DNA from: Marmoricola sp. URHB0036
Lineage (GTDB): Bacteria; Actinomycetota; Actinomycetes; Propionibacteriales; Nocardioidaceae
Length of the DNA: 64,000 bases
Direction: 5' to 3'
NCBI RefSeq assembly: GCF_000426045.1
Contig: NZ_AUEP01000004.1
Span: 124,001-188,000, forward strand
Shown here: in pieces, positions 33,123-42,688 of the stretch
Position numbering within the stretch: the stretch's first letter is position 1
Layout: each line of letters starts with the position of its first letter
Translations under genes and position numbers: made by a program
Notes under the pieces: model-generated
What the model was told of the DNA's origin: nothing
The model's input: the letters and a program-made list of their open reading frames with translations, nothing else
Database searches by the model: none

Positions 33123-34070
33123 GTGGAGAGTGTGGGCGAAATCCTCGACTCGCAGACGGGTGTCATCGCCCGACGCCAGCTGATCGCGCGTGGATGGACC
33201 GACCACGAGATCGCGCGGATGCTCCGCAGGCGCGAGTGGGCGCGGGTCTTCGAGGGGGTGTACGTCGACCACACCGGTGAGCTCGCCTGGATCCAGCGCG
33301 CATGGGCGGCCGTGCTCTTCTCCTGGCCGGGCGCACTGAGCCACGAGTCGGCCCTCCGCGTCGGGGACGGTCCCGGACGCCGCGATGACGACAGTGGGTC
33401 CATCCACGTCGTCGTGGCTCGCGGACGACATCTGGCCGCCCCCGACGGTGTTCGGCTGCACCGTCGCGACGGCCTCGAGAAGGACGTGCTCTGGAACCTC
33501 GGGCCCCCTCGCGTCCGCTACGAGCCGGCCGCACTCGACGTCGCGATAGCGGCGACCAGCGACCTCGAGGCCATCGGCGTGCTGGCCAAGGCGGTGCAGT
33601 CGCGTCGTACGACGGCGCGCAGGCTGCTGGAGACCATGGCGACGCGGAAACGGCTGCGGAGGCGCGACTGGACGGCACGGGTGCTCAGCGACATCGCCGA
33701 AGGCACCTGCTCGGTGCTCGAGCACGGCTACCTCACGCGTGTCGAACGGCCGCACGGGCTGCCGCGTGCTCGCCGGCAGACCAGTGGCATCGGCCGAGCT
33801 GGTTGCGTCTATCGCGACGTCAGCTACGACCAACCGCTCGAGGTCGAGCTCGACGGGCGGCTGTTCCACGACTCCGCCGAAGGTCGGGACCGGGACTTCG
33901 ACCGTGATCTGCTCACCCAGGTGGACGGCCGGCTCACGACCCGGCTCTCGTGGGGTCAGGTCTTCGATCGACCGTGCTGGACCGCCGGCCAAGTGGGTCT
34001 GCTGCTCCAACGACACGGGTGGACAGGGACGCCCACTCCCTGCGGACCGGACTGCGGCCTGCGTGGTTGA
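33123..34070 (+). CDS. AbiEi antitoxin-like winged helix plus DUF559/Vsr-like nuclease fold
   Basis: A 315-residue protein. The N-terminus (residues 5-60) is the winged helix seen in AbiEi-type proteins: ILDSQTGVIARRQLIARGWTDHEI, then RREWARVFEGVYV. The C-terminus has a DUF559/Vsr-like endonuclease pattern, LEVELDGRLFHDS, RDRDFDRDLL and a final strand. Such two-domain proteins are common and scattered in Nocardioides and relatives; no AbiEii toxin gene is next to it, so a toxin-antitoxin role is unproven. The GTG at 33123 is preceded by CAACCT at six bases; an alternative GTG lies at 33132. Repeats at 33019 and 34063 flank the gene. Confidence 0.75.
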   Translation: MESVGEILDSQTGVIARRQLIARGWTDHEIARMLRRREWARVFEGVYVDHTGELAWIQRAWAAVLFSWPGALSHESALRVGDGPGRRDDDSGSIHVVVARGRHLAAPDGVRLHRRDGLEKDVLWNLGPPRVRYEPAALDVAIAATSDLEAIGVLAKAVQSRRTTARRLLETMATRKRLRRRDWTARVLSDIAEGTCSVLEHGYLTRVERPHGLPRARRQTSGIGRAGCVYRDVSYDQPLEVELDGRLFHDSAEGRDRDFDRDLLTQVDGRLTTRLSWGQVFDRPCWTAGQVGLLLQRHGWTGTPTPCGPDCGLRG

Positions 34071-34103
34071 TCGCACGCACCTGCTACGCGCGATCGACCA
34101 CAC
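34063..34103. repeat. Downstream copy of the paired dyad repeat, hairpin over the stop codon
   Basis: GTGGTTGATCGC (34063-34074) and GCGATCGACCAC (34090-34101) are complementary except for one position, giving a 12-bp stem with a 15-base loop that contains or follows the TGA at 34068-34070. It could serve as terminator for both the AbiEi-like gene and the convergent GH5 gene, and it repeats the sequence at 33019-33056. Confidence 0.6.
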
Positions 34104-34110
34104 TCCCCGA

Positions 34111-35562
34111 TCAGGGCTTCGGTGTGACCTTCACCGTCACCGTCTTGGCCGAGGTCGCCCTGACCAGCACGGTCGAGCCGGTCTTCGTCGCCGTGCCGCC
34201 CGTGACCTGCACGTCGTACCCGTGCGGGGAGGTGAGTGGGCTGACGAAGATCTGCGTGGGCTGCTGGATGGAGAGCTTCGGGGTGTAGGTCATCGAGAAC
34301 AGGCCGGTGGCGGCGTCGTACGAGATGGTGGTGGGGGTGCCGGCGGTGGCTTGCGGGTAGGTGCGCACGAGCTGGCGGAGCTTGTCCATCTTGACGGTCG
34401 AGAGGTCGGCGTCGTCGGTGAACAGCCCCTGGGAGTCGTCGGCGGTGGTCGGGTCGTCCCAGTGCTTGTAGGCCCAGTAGGTCCAGCCCATCAGGGCGTC
34501 GTCGGCCCCGTCGGCGTCGATGCCCACGGCGTTCACGTTGTCGGTGGCACCCCACTCGGTCATCAGGGGCGCCGCATCCATCCGACTGGCCTGGTCGAGG
34601 GCGTGGGTCTCGCGGTCGGCGGTGTAGTCCCGACAGTTGTCGGTGTTGCTGCCGGGGATGCCCTGGCTCTCGAAGAACACGTCGGGGCAGTAGTTGTGCC
34701 AGGAGAAGCCGAGGTTCTTCTCCCCCGCCACCGCGGTGTAGTAGGAGTCGAGCTTCTGGCCACCGGTGAACTGCTGCGGCTCCCACCAGACGATGTTCTT
34801 CGTGTCGGCCTTGCGCACCGCCTCGAGGCCGCGGGTCATCGCCGGCTGCAGCTCGGAGGAGTACGACGCGGCGCATCCGGTCGTCAGACAGCTCGGCCAC
34901 TCGATGCCTGCCCACGGCTCGTTGAGCAGGTCGTAGCCCATCGAGTAGGGCTGGTTGCGGTAGTGCTGTGCCACCAGCTTCCAGGCCGCTGCCCAGCCGG
35001 TCAGCAGGTTGTCCTTGTTCGCCCAGAAGTGGTCGAAGACGGTAGAGACCTCGGGCGTCCAGTAGCCCTCCGGGAACGGCACCGGCAACCAGGGGGTCAG
35101 GGCGAACGGCAGCGGCCGCTTGGCCGCCCAGTCGGGGACACCCTCGCCGCCGTACTCCTCGTGCCACTGGTCCTGGTGCATGTCGAAGAGCGTCCAGATC
35201 TTCTTGCTCGACAGCAGCTTCGTCATCCGGTCGATGCGCCTGAAGTACGCCGGGTCCGCGACTCCGGGCTGGTCGGGCGTCACCCCGGCCCAGAGCACGC
35301 CGAGACGGGCGCCGTTGAAGCCGTACTTCGCGAACCACGCCGCGTCCTCGGCGGTGAAGCCGGCGGCCGTGTCCGGCGGTGCGTACGGCGCCCGCTTCCA
35401 CACCAGGTTGAGCCCGTGCACGATCACGACCCGGCCGTACTGGTCGACCAGGAAGCGTCCCTGCCGCTGCAACCGTGGCGTCGTGTCGGCCGCCGACGCC
35501 GAGGAGACCGGGACGACGGTGAGCGCCACCAGGGCGGCCAGCAGCAGGGCGAGCTTCTTCAT
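34111..35562 (-). CDS. Secreted GH5 endoglycoceramidase-like hydrolase
   Basis: A 483-residue exported enzyme with a signal peptide (residues 1-24, core LALLLAALVALTVV, cleavage after ASA). The TIM barrel carries FDMHQDQWHEEYGGEG, the acid/base glutamate in DLLNEPWAG and the nucleophile in LMTEWGATD, the pattern of GH5 endoglycoceramidases such as those of Rhodococcus. The C-terminal 85 residues form a beta-sandwich. It would release glycans from glycolipids outside the cell. A related glycosidase on sterol glycosides is possible. No ribosome binding site stands out. Confidence 0.87.
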   Translation of the reverse strand: MKKLALLLAALVALTVVPVSSASAADTTPRLQRQGRFLVDQYGRVVIVHGLNLVWKRAPYAPPDTAAGFTAEDAAWFAKYGFNGARLGVLWAGVTPDQPGVADPAYFRRIDRMTKLLSSKKIWTLFDMHQDQWHEEYGGEGVPDWAAKRPLPFALTPWLPVPFPEGYWTPEVSTVFDHFWANKDNLLTGWAAAWKLVAQHYRNQPYSMGYDLLNEPWAGIEWPSCLTTGCAASYSSELQPAMTRGLEAVRKADTKNIVWWEPQQFTGGQKLDSYYTAVAGEKNLGFSWHNYCPDVFFESQGIPGSNTDNCRDYTADRETHALDQASRMDAAPLMTEWGATDNVNAVGIDADGADDALMGWTYWAYKHWDDPTTADDSQGLFTDDADLSTVKMDKLRQLVRTYPQATAGTPTTISYDAATGLFSMTYTPKLSIQQPTQIFVSPLTSPHGYDVQVTGGTATKTGSTVLVRATSAKTVTVKVTPKP

Positions 35563-35632
35563 GCCCGGTAGAACGAGTTCTCGTTCTGCGGGTCACGGCA
35601 CGAGCACGAGGCGCTCCTCGGGTGCCCGGCGC

Positions 35633-35638
35633 TAACCT
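35633..35638 (+). promoter_or_regulatory. -10 hexamer TAACCT, leaderless spacing
   Basis: TAACCT is followed by six bases and the ATG of the VOC gene at 35645. No ribosome binding site fits in the gap. Confidence 0.5.
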
Positions 35639-35644
35639 CGCCGC

Positions 35645-36034
35645 ATGGTGAGCTTCCGGGAGCCCCAGATCGTGCTCTTCACGGCCGACCTCCCGAGGGC
35701 TGCGGCTTTCTACGAGCGGCTCGGGTTCCGCGAGGCTTTCCGTACGCCGGCCGAGGGCGATCCCATCCATGTCGACCTGGTCCTGGACGACTACCGCATC
35801 GGGCTCGCCACCGTCGCCTCGACCCGCGAGGACCACGGCGTCGACGCCGAGGCCGCCGGTCAGCGTGCAGCCGTTGTCCTGTGGACCGACGACGTGCCGA
35901 GTGCGCTCGAGGAGCTCGTCGCGGCCGGCGCCACCCCGCACTCCGGGCCACTCCCCTGGCTGGGTCGCCTCACCATCGGCTGGGTGCTGGATCCCGACGG
36001 CAACCCGGTCCAGGTCGTGCAGCACGACAGCTGA
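35645..36034 (+). CDS. VOC (glyoxalase/bleomycin resistance) family protein
   Basis: A 129-residue protein with the paired beta-alpha-beta-beta-beta modules of the VOC fold: IVLFTADLPRAAAFYERLGF in the first half, VLWTDDVPSALEELVAAG and WVLDPDGNPVQVVQ in the second. VOC proteins are dioxygenases, epimerases, glyoxalases or antibiotic-binding proteins; neither neighbours nor residues define a substrate here. It is divergent from the GH5 gene and ends just before the tRNA on the other strand. Confidence 0.85.
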   Translation: MVSFREPQIVLFTADLPRAAAFYERLGFREAFRTPAEGDPIHVDLVLDDYRIGLATVASTREDHGVDAEAAGQRAAVVLWTDDVPSALEELVAAGATPHSGPLPWLGRLTIGWVLDPDGNPVQVVQHDS

Positions 36035-36043
36035 AGGTCGGAC

Positions 36044-36120
36044 TGGTGCCCCGGGTGGGGGTCGAACCCACACTGAGCGGTTTTTAAGACCGCTTCCTCT
36101 GCCGATTGGGATACCGGGGC
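36044..36120 (-). tRNA. tRNA with anticodon UAA (Leu), short variable arm
   Basis: Read on the minus strand from 36120. Acceptor GCCCCGG pairs with CCGGGGC, and ACCA is encoded at the 3' end. The anticodon stem GCGGT/ACCGC encloses the loop CTTAAAA, which places U33 before anticodon UAA (reads UUA, leucine). The T-arm is GTGGG-TTCGACC-CCCAC. Between anticodon stem and T-stem there are only five bases (TCAGT), so the long variable arm expected of leucine tRNAs is absent. Discriminator A73 fits leucine. It lies downstream of the ppx-UDG gene set. Confidence 0.85.
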
Positions 36121-36141
36121 TCCCGTGTCACCGCAGCCCGA

Positions 36142-36876
36142 TCATAGGGACGCGAGCTCGGCCGCCCGGCCGAGGACGGCGTCCAGCATCGGCTGGGTGA
36201 GCCGGCCCGTGAAGGTGTTCTGCTGGGAGGGGTGGAAGCAGCCGAGGACGGTCAGGTCGCCGAGGGGGACCTCCACGCCGTGGCCGAAGCGTGGGCGCGG
36301 CCTCGGGGTGGGCAGGCCGGCCGCCGCGAGGGAGCGGAAGGCCGCGACCCACCCGAACGAGCCGAGGCAGACCACCGCACGCAGCCCGGGGAGCAGCAGC
36401 GACACCTCCCGGTCGATCCACGGCGCACAGGTGTCGCGCTCCTCCGTCGTCGGCTTGTTCTGCGGCGGGGCGCAGCGCACGGCGGCGACGATCCGGGTGC
36501 CACGCAGCTCGAGGCCGTCGTCGAGATGGGTCGAGGTCGGCTGGTTGGCCAGGCCGACGCGGTACAGCGACGCGAACAGCCAGTCGCCGGACCGGTCACC
36601 GGTGAAGACCCGTCCGGTGCGGTTGCCACCGTGCGCGGCGGGTGCCAGTCCGACGATCAGGATGCCCGGCTCGGTCGAGCCCCAGCCGGGGATCGGACGA
36701 CCCCAGTACGTCTCGTCGGCGTACGACGCCCGCTTCTCGCGCGCCACCTGCTCGCGCCAGCTGACCAGGCGTGGACAGGCTCGGCACTCGCAGACCCGCG
36801 CGTCGACCTCCTCCAGCGAGGCGCGTGCCGCCAGTCGGGCCACGCCGCCTGCCGAGTGCGCGACCGGTGCAGTCAC
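36142..36876 (-). CDS. Uracil-DNA glycosylase, family 5 (UDGb)
   Basis: A 244-residue glycosylase. Two cysteines of the iron-sulfur cluster lie in CECRACPRL; motif A reads GLAPAAHGGNRTGRVFTGD, the variant that defines family 5 enzymes, which lack the polar catalytic residue of family 4. CFHPSQQNTF is the second active-site motif. It removes uracil and other deaminated bases from DNA. The GTG start at 36876 overlaps the stop of the yihY gene as GTGA, so the two are coupled. Confidence 0.9.
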   Translation of the reverse strand: MTAPVAHSAGGVARLAARASLEEVDARVCECRACPRLVSWREQVAREKRASYADETYWGRPIPGWGSTEPGILIVGLAPAAHGGNRTGRVFTGDRSGDWLFASLYRVGLANQPTSTHLDDGLELRGTRIVAAVRCAPPQNKPTTEERDTCAPWIDREVSLLLPGLRAVVCLGSFGWVAAFRSLAAAGLPTPRPRPRFGHGVEVPLGDLTVLGCFHPSQQNTFTGRLTQPMLDAVLGRAAELASL

Positions 36877-37925
36877 CGGCGTCCGAACGGCCGGTCGTTC
36901 GGGTCGCCCGGACCGGCGGCCGCCAGCCGGATGTCGCGCTGGACGGCGATGTCCTCGGCCCGCCTGGTGTCGGCCTTCTGGATGCCGCGGGTGTCGCGGA
37001 CCGGGAGCTGGAGCGACTCCTCGGCCGCGACGCCGATCTGCAGCTCGCGGCCGCGTTCGAGCTCGGCGTCCAGCTCGGCCCCGAACAGCAGGGCCAGATT
37101 GGTGATCCACAGCCACAGCAGGGCGACGACGACACCGGCGATGGCACCGTAGGTCTTGTTGTAGGAGCCGAACTGCGTGACGTAGTAGCCGAAGCCGAAG
37201 GAGGCGACCAGCCAGATCAGGATCGCCACGAACGACCCCACCGAGATGATCCGGAACCGGGTGAACTTCACGTTGGGCGTTGCCCAGTAGAGCAGTGCGA
37301 CGACGATCATGACGACGACCGCGAGCAGCGGCCACTTGACGATGTTCCAGACCGTGACCAGCTCGTCGCCCACGCCGATGGCGTTGCCGATGGACTGCGC
37401 GACCGGTCCGGACACGATCAGGATCACCAGGCACACCGCGCAGAGCACCACGGTCGAGACAGTGACGATCAGCTGCATCGGGCGCATCCGCCAGAACGGC
37501 CGGCCCTCCTGCACCTCGTAGATCTTGTTCATCGCGCGGCTGAAGGCACCGACGTAGCCGGAGGCCGACCACAGCGCACCGACGATGCCGATGACCAGCG
37601 CGAGGCCGGCGCCCTGGGAGGACGCGAGCTGGTTGAGGATGGTCTCGACGTTGTCCGTCGTCTTGGTCGACGTGATCAGCGGGTCCAGGATCTCCATGAT
37701 CTTGTCCACGGAGTCCTGGGGGGTCTGGCCGAGGAGGCCGACGAGGGACAGCAGCGCGATCAGGCCGGGGAAGATCGCCAGCACCGAGTAGTAGGTGAGC
37801 GCCGCGGCCAGGTCGGTGGCTCCGTCGTCGCCGAACTCGCGGAAGGTCCGCTTGGCCACGAACAGCGCCGTGCGCTTGGGCGGAGCAGGGTGGTCGGCGG
37901 GCTCTTGGGATTCGTCGTCCGGCAT
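36873..37925 (-). CDS. YihY/BrkB family membrane protein
   Basis: A 350-residue protein with six predicted helices between about residues 40 and 285, containing DLAAALTYYSVLAIFPGLIALLS and the conserved YGAIAGVVVALLWLWI near the end of the membrane part. The soluble C-terminal 70 residues are charged. The family is widespread; older links to RNase BN or serum resistance do not define a function. The ATG at 37925 is preceded by GGAAGGAG with a six-base spacer. It ends inside the UDG start. Confidence 0.87.
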   Translation of the reverse strand: MPDDESQEPADHPAPPKRTALFVAKRTFREFGDDGATDLAAALTYYSVLAIFPGLIALLSLVGLLGQTPQDSVDKIMEILDPLITSTKTTDNVETILNQLASSQGAGLALVIGIVGALWSASGYVGAFSRAMNKIYEVQEGRPFWRMRPMQLIVTVSTVVLCAVCLVILIVSGPVAQSIGNAIGVGDELVTVWNIVKWPLLAVVVMIVVALLYWATPNVKFTRFRIISVGSFVAILIWLVASFGFGYYVTQFGSYNKTYGAIAGVVVALLWLWITNLALLFGAELDAELERGRELQIGVAAEESLQLPVRDTRGIQKADTRRAEDIAVQRDIRLAAAGPGDPNDRPFGRR

Positions 37926-38867
37926 CTAGCTCTCCTTCCCGTCCGACGGCGAGACCAATGACCAGGCGATGCCGTCGAGGATGTCGTGCTCGGAGACCAA
38001 CAGGGAGTTGACCGTCGTACGTTTCAGGACGCGGTCGAGGATCAGCCCACCGGCACCGATGACGTCGGCCCGACCGGGGTGCATGTAGGGCAGCGCCTTG
38101 CGCTGCTCGATCATCATGCTCAGCAGGCGCGTGACCAGTCCCTGCACGGCGTCGGGGCGCAGCACGCTGTGGTGGATCAGGGTGCGGTCGTAGGTGCCGA
38201 GGTCGAGTACGCCGGCCGCAAGTGTGGTCACCGTGCCGGCCACGCCGATCACCGCGCCGGCATCAGCCGGGTCGACCGAGCAGCCGTCGAGGGCGGTGTC
38301 GATGTCCTCGACGGCAGCACGGACCTGGTCCTTCGACGGCGGGTCATCGGCGAGGTGGCGCTCGTTGAGCCGCACCGAGCCGATGTCCAGGGAGTCGCGG
38401 GCCACGATGGTGCCGTCCTCGTTGCCGAGGATCAGCTCGGTCGAGCCGCCGCCGATGTCGAGGACCAGCAACGGCTCGGGCATCGGTGGCAGGTCGCGGG
38501 TGGCCCCCGCGAAGCTGACCCGGGCCTCCTCGAGCCCGTCGAGCACCTCCGGCGGCACACCGACGCGCTCGCGCACACCAGCGATGAACTCCTCGGCGTT
38601 CTCGGCGTCACGGGCGGCCGAGGTGGCACAGAACCTGGTGGCCTGGACGTCGTGCTCGAGCACGATCTCCATGTACTCCTCGACGGCCGAGAACACCCGT
38701 TGCAGCGAGGCGTCCGCGATCCGACCGGTGCGGTCGACGCCCTGACCCAGACGGACGATGCGCAGCTCGCGCACCAGCTCGGTGCTCGTGCCGGCCTCGA
38801 CATCGAGGTCGGCGATGAGGAGGCGCAACGAGTTGGTGCCGCAGTCGAAGGCGGCGACCCGGGTCAT
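37926..38867 (-). CDS. ppx: Exopolyphosphatase (Ppx/GppA family)
   Basis: A 313-residue ASKHA-fold phosphatase. The phosphate loops are AFDCGTNSLRLLIAD at the N-terminus and LLVLDIGGGSTELI in the middle, with IGVAGTVTTLAAG later. It hydrolyses polyphosphate or pppGpp. At about 310 residues it is the short actinobacterial form lacking the C-terminal HD domain of E. coli Ppx. The ATG overlaps the TGA of the DUF501 gene. The order eno-ftsB-DUF501-ppx is conserved in actinobacteria. Confidence 0.92.
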   Translation of the reverse strand: MTRVAAFDCGTNSLRLLIADLDVEAGTSTELVRELRIVRLGQGVDRTGRIADASLQRVFSAVEEYMEIVLEHDVQATRFCATSAARDAENAEEFIAGVRERVGVPPEVLDGLEEARVSFAGATRDLPPMPEPLLVLDIGGGSTELILGNEDGTIVARDSLDIGSVRLNERHLADDPPSKDQVRAAVEDIDTALDGCSVDPADAGAVIGVAGTVTTLAAGVLDLGTYDRTLIHHSVLRPDAVQGLVTRLLSMMIEQRKALPYMHPGRADVIGAGGLILDRVLKRTTVNSLLVSEHDILDGIAWSLVSPSDGKES

Positions 38868-39367
38868 GAGGTCCCTCCTGGGGAGACGCACGGGCCGGAC
38901 TGCCACCACCCACCCAGCTCGTCGAGCACCTCGTCGCCGAGCGGGTTCACCCCACGGCCCTGGGCCAGGGACTGTCCCGCCAGCACGTGCAGGCACTTCA
39001 CCCGGTCGGGCATCCCTCCCGCGGAGACACCCGCGATCTCCGGCACCTCCCCGATCGCGGTGCGGGCCTCCAGGTAGGCCTCGTGCGCACGGCGGTACGC
39101 CGCTGCCAGCTCGGGGTCCTCTCCGAGACGATCGGTCATCTCGCGCATCAGCCCGGACGCCTCGAGGGTCCCGATCATCGAGGCCGCCCGTGGACAGGTG
39201 AGGTAGAAGGTCGTCGGGAACGGTGTGCCGTCGTCGAGCCGGGGCTCGGTGGCGACGACGTCGGGGTTGCCGCACGGGCACCGATGGGCCACGGCGTGGA
39301 TCGAGCGCGGTGGCCGGCCGAGCTGGGCAGCCACGACCGCTTCGTCACCGGTATCGACAGGGGTCAC
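38864..39367 (-). CDS. DUF501 domain protein
   Basis: A 167-residue protein containing VAHRCPCGNPDVVATEPRL, then YLTCPRAASMIGTLEASGLM and DRVKCLHVLAGQSLA, the conserved DUF501 pattern with cysteines in CPCG, TCPR and VKCLH that may bind metal. The family always accompanies ppx and ftsB in actinobacteria; function unknown. The GTG at 39367 overlaps the stop of ftsB, and its stop overlaps ppx. Confidence 0.88.
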   Translation of the reverse strand: MTPVDTGDEAVVAAQLGRPPRSIHAVAHRCPCGNPDVVATEPRLDDGTPFPTTFYLTCPRAASMIGTLEASGLMREMTDRLGEDPELAAAYRRAHEAYLEARTAIGEVPEIAGVSAGGMPDRVKCLHVLAGQSLAQGRGVNPLGDEVLDELGGWWQSGPCVSPGGTS

Positions 39368-39942
39368 TGGCCGGGGTCGGGAGTGGGCGTCGGTGACGGC
39401 GTGATCTGGGTCGCCGGGGTGGGCGCCTTCTTGGGATGGTCGGCCACCTCGAGGGTCCCGTAGACCTTGCCCCACCAGGGGTCGGGCACGCTGCGCGCGA
39501 CCGAGCTGGGATCGGTGAGCTCGTCACCGTGCTCGAGCGGCTGCCCGTTGCGGTCGAGGACCTGGTAGCTGGTCTCGCCCGGCATCACCCAGCCGAAGCG
39601 TTCGCGTGCCTGCGCCTTGACGTATTCGTCGTCCGCCCAGCGGCGCTTCTCGCGCTCCAGTGCCTTGATGTCACGCTCGGAGCTGGCGATCTGGGCACGC
39701 AGGTCGTTGATGTGCGAGCGCTGCTGCAGGTAGGCCCGCATCGAGGACGCGTAGGAGATGGTGAGCACCGCGACGACGACCACGAGGATCGCCATCCGGT
39801 TGGTGAAACGAGGACGCGGCGCCGTCGCCTCGGCCGCACGCGCCCGCTCGGTGCCGCGGGCGCCGGGTCGGATGTTGCGCTGGACCTGCTCGCGCCGGGA
39901 TCCCCGGCGCGGTCGGTCCTGCGGCGTACGACGTGTCGGCAT
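39364..39942 (-). CDS. ftsB: Septum formation initiator FtsB/DivIC family
   Basis: A 192-residue bitopic protein. A basic cytoplasmic N-terminus of about 50 residues is followed by one helix (MAILVVVVAVLTISYASSM), a coiled coil with leucine heptads (about residues 72-110) and the family motif ARERFGWVMPGETSYQVLD. The C-terminal 50 residues are Pro/Thr-rich. FtsB proteins join FtsL and FtsQ in the divisome. The ATG at 39942 is chosen as the first codon after the eno stop region, 10 bases below it. Confidence 0.9.
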   Translation of the reverse strand: MPTRRTPQDRPRRGSRREQVQRNIRPGARGTERARAAEATAPRPRFTNRMAILVVVVAVLTISYASSMRAYLQQRSHINDLRAQIASSERDIKALEREKRRWADDEYVKAQARERFGWVMPGETSYQVLDRNGQPLEHGDELTDPSSVARSVPDPWWGKVYGTLEVADHPKKAPTPATQITPSPTPTPDPGQ

Positions 39943-39952
39943 CGTCGCGACC

Positions 39953-41263
<1,311 letters not shown>

Positions 41264-41305
41264 TCACCCTAACCGGGGCAGGCGGCGATCCCGCGTAGCA
41301 CCCGC

Positions 41306-42073
41306 CTACCTGCCCGTACCGAAGACGACCGGGCCGGGACCCACCTGGTCGAGAAGACTGCACGCTCGGGCCGCGATGTCGCAGCGGACGATGTGCCGGG
41401 CCTGACCGGCCGCGTCCGTGCCCACGCCGAAGAAGACCGAGTCGCCGACCCAGCCACCGGGTCGGAAGTGGTGCGGCGCTCCCCGGAGCGGCACCCGGTC
41501 GCCGGTGGCCGTCTCGACGACGGACGGCACCCCGTCCGCAGTCGTCGTCACCACGTAGCGCCCCGGTCCGCGGCGCTTCTGCGCTGGGGTCTGGGTGGTG
41601 ACCCCGATGCGCATCGCCCGGCCGGTGCGGGTGTCGTAGCCCTGGGTCTCCTCCGTGCCTCCACGGGTGTCGACGACGTTGAGCAGGGAGGCGTCACCGT
41701 TGACCTGCACCCCCGTCACACCGGTCTGGCCGGTGCCGCGCAGCCGGGTGAGGTCGGTGAACCACAGCTCCCCGGCGGCCAGGACGAACACACCGCCGGG
41801 CACGACCACGAAGGCCTCGATGTCGACCGGCGAGAGGTCGGCCTGGTCGCCATCGACGTGGAGCACGCCTCCCTGGGCCCACACGACGTCGGCCGGCGAG
41901 ACGTCACCGTGGCCCACCGGGATGGTGGCCGGCGCCGGTGCCACCGACCGGCTGGGCGTGGCCGTGATCGTCCTGGTCGGGGGCGGGGCCATCTCGTCGT
42001 CGGTCCCGGTGGCGCAGCCACCAGCGAGCACGACCAGCACCGCCGTGAGCAGACCGACCGTCCGTCGGCTCAC
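41306..42073 (-). CDS. Putative lipoprotein
   Basis: A 255-residue exported protein. The lipobox is LAGGC with Cys20, after a hydrophobic stretch VGLLTAVLVVLAGG. A Pro/Thr linker follows, then beta-strand-rich sequence reminiscent of a propeller (VVWAQGGVLHVDG, LWFTDLTRL). Two late cysteines in RCDIAARACS may pair. No known family is recognised. The GTG start overlaps the mazG stop, so it belongs to the mfd-mazG operon. Confidence 0.78.
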   Translation of the reverse strand: MSRRTVGLLTAVLVVLAGGCATGTDDEMAPPPTRTITATPSRSVAPAPATIPVGHGDVSPADVVWAQGGVLHVDGDQADLSPVDIEAFVVVPGGVFVLAAGELWFTDLTRLRGTGQTGVTGVQVNGDASLLNVVDTRGGTEETQGYDTRTGRAMRIGVTTQTPAQKRRGPGRYVVTTTADGVPSVVETATGDRVPLRGAPHHFRPGGWVGDSVFFGVGTDAAGQARHIVRCDIAARACSLLDQVGPGPVVFGTGR

Positions 42074-42684
42074 GCCCCGGCCCGTCGTACGGCGTCGCGC
42101 AGCGCCTGTTCGGGGTCCTCCCCCGCTGCTCGTGCCTCGGCGACGAGGGCCAGCAGCCGGTCCCCGAGGTCGGAGGGGTCGGGCGCGGGCAGGACCCGGC
42201 CGGCACGCTCGAGCCGGTCCAGCACCTTGGTGGCGCGGGTCAGCGCCGGGAGCTCGAGGGGGATGCCGTCGAAGAGGTCGGTGCGCTGCTTCTCCGCGGC
42301 CTTGACCGCCTCCCAGGTCTCGTTGATCCGGGCCGGGTCGGTCTCGTGGACGTCACCGAACACGTGCGGGTTGCGGCGGATCATCTTCTCGCGCAGCCCG
42401 GAGGCGACGTCCTCGATGTCGAAGGCCCCCGTCTCGGCCGCGATCGCGGCGTGCAGGTACACCTGCAGCAGCACGTCGCCGAGCTCCTCGCGCAGGTCGT
42501 CGGGGTTGCCGCCGGCGTCGAGGGCCTCGATCGCCTCCAGGGTCTCGTAGGTCTCCTCGAGCAGGTGCTTGGCCAGCGAGCGGTGGGTCTGCGCGGCCTT
42601 CCAGCCGCACTCGGCGCGCAGCTTGGCCATGATCTCGACGAGCTCGACCAGAGCGGAGTCCGCTCCGGGCTCGTCGACGGTCAC
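42070..42684 (-). CDS. mazG: MazG nucleoside triphosphate pyrophosphohydrolase
   Basis: A 204-residue MazG with one clear catalytic domain: LRAECGWKAAQTHRSL, then the metal-binding LLEETYETLEAIE and LREELGDVLLQVYLHA. It hydrolyses (d)NTPs, including damaged ones, to monophosphates. The C-terminal 60 residues are a shorter, degenerate second half. The GTG at 42684 is four bases below the stop of the SurA-like gene. Neighbourhood mfd-SurA-mazG is typical of actinobacteria and fits a role in genome upkeep. Confidence 0.91.
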   Translation of the reverse strand: MTVDEPGADSALVELVEIMAKLRAECGWKAAQTHRSLAKHLLEETYETLEAIEALDAGGNPDDLREELGDVLLQVYLHAAIAAETGAFDIEDVASGLREKMIRRNPHVFGDVHETDPARINETWEAVKAAEKQRTDLFDGIPLELPALTRATKVLDRLERAGRVLPAPDPSDLGDRLLALVAEARAAGEDPEQALRDAVRRAGA

Positions 42685-42688
42685 GGGG

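Noticed and set aside
33123-34070. Complete type IV AbiEi/AbiEii toxin-antitoxin system
   Set aside because: No AbiEii nucleotidyltransferase is next to the gene; the nucleotidyltransferase at 53487 is 19 kb away and of a different family.
36044-36120. Integrated element at the tRNA 3' end
   Set aside because: No integrase, direct repeat of the tRNA 3' end or phage-like genes flank it; neighbours are housekeeping genes.
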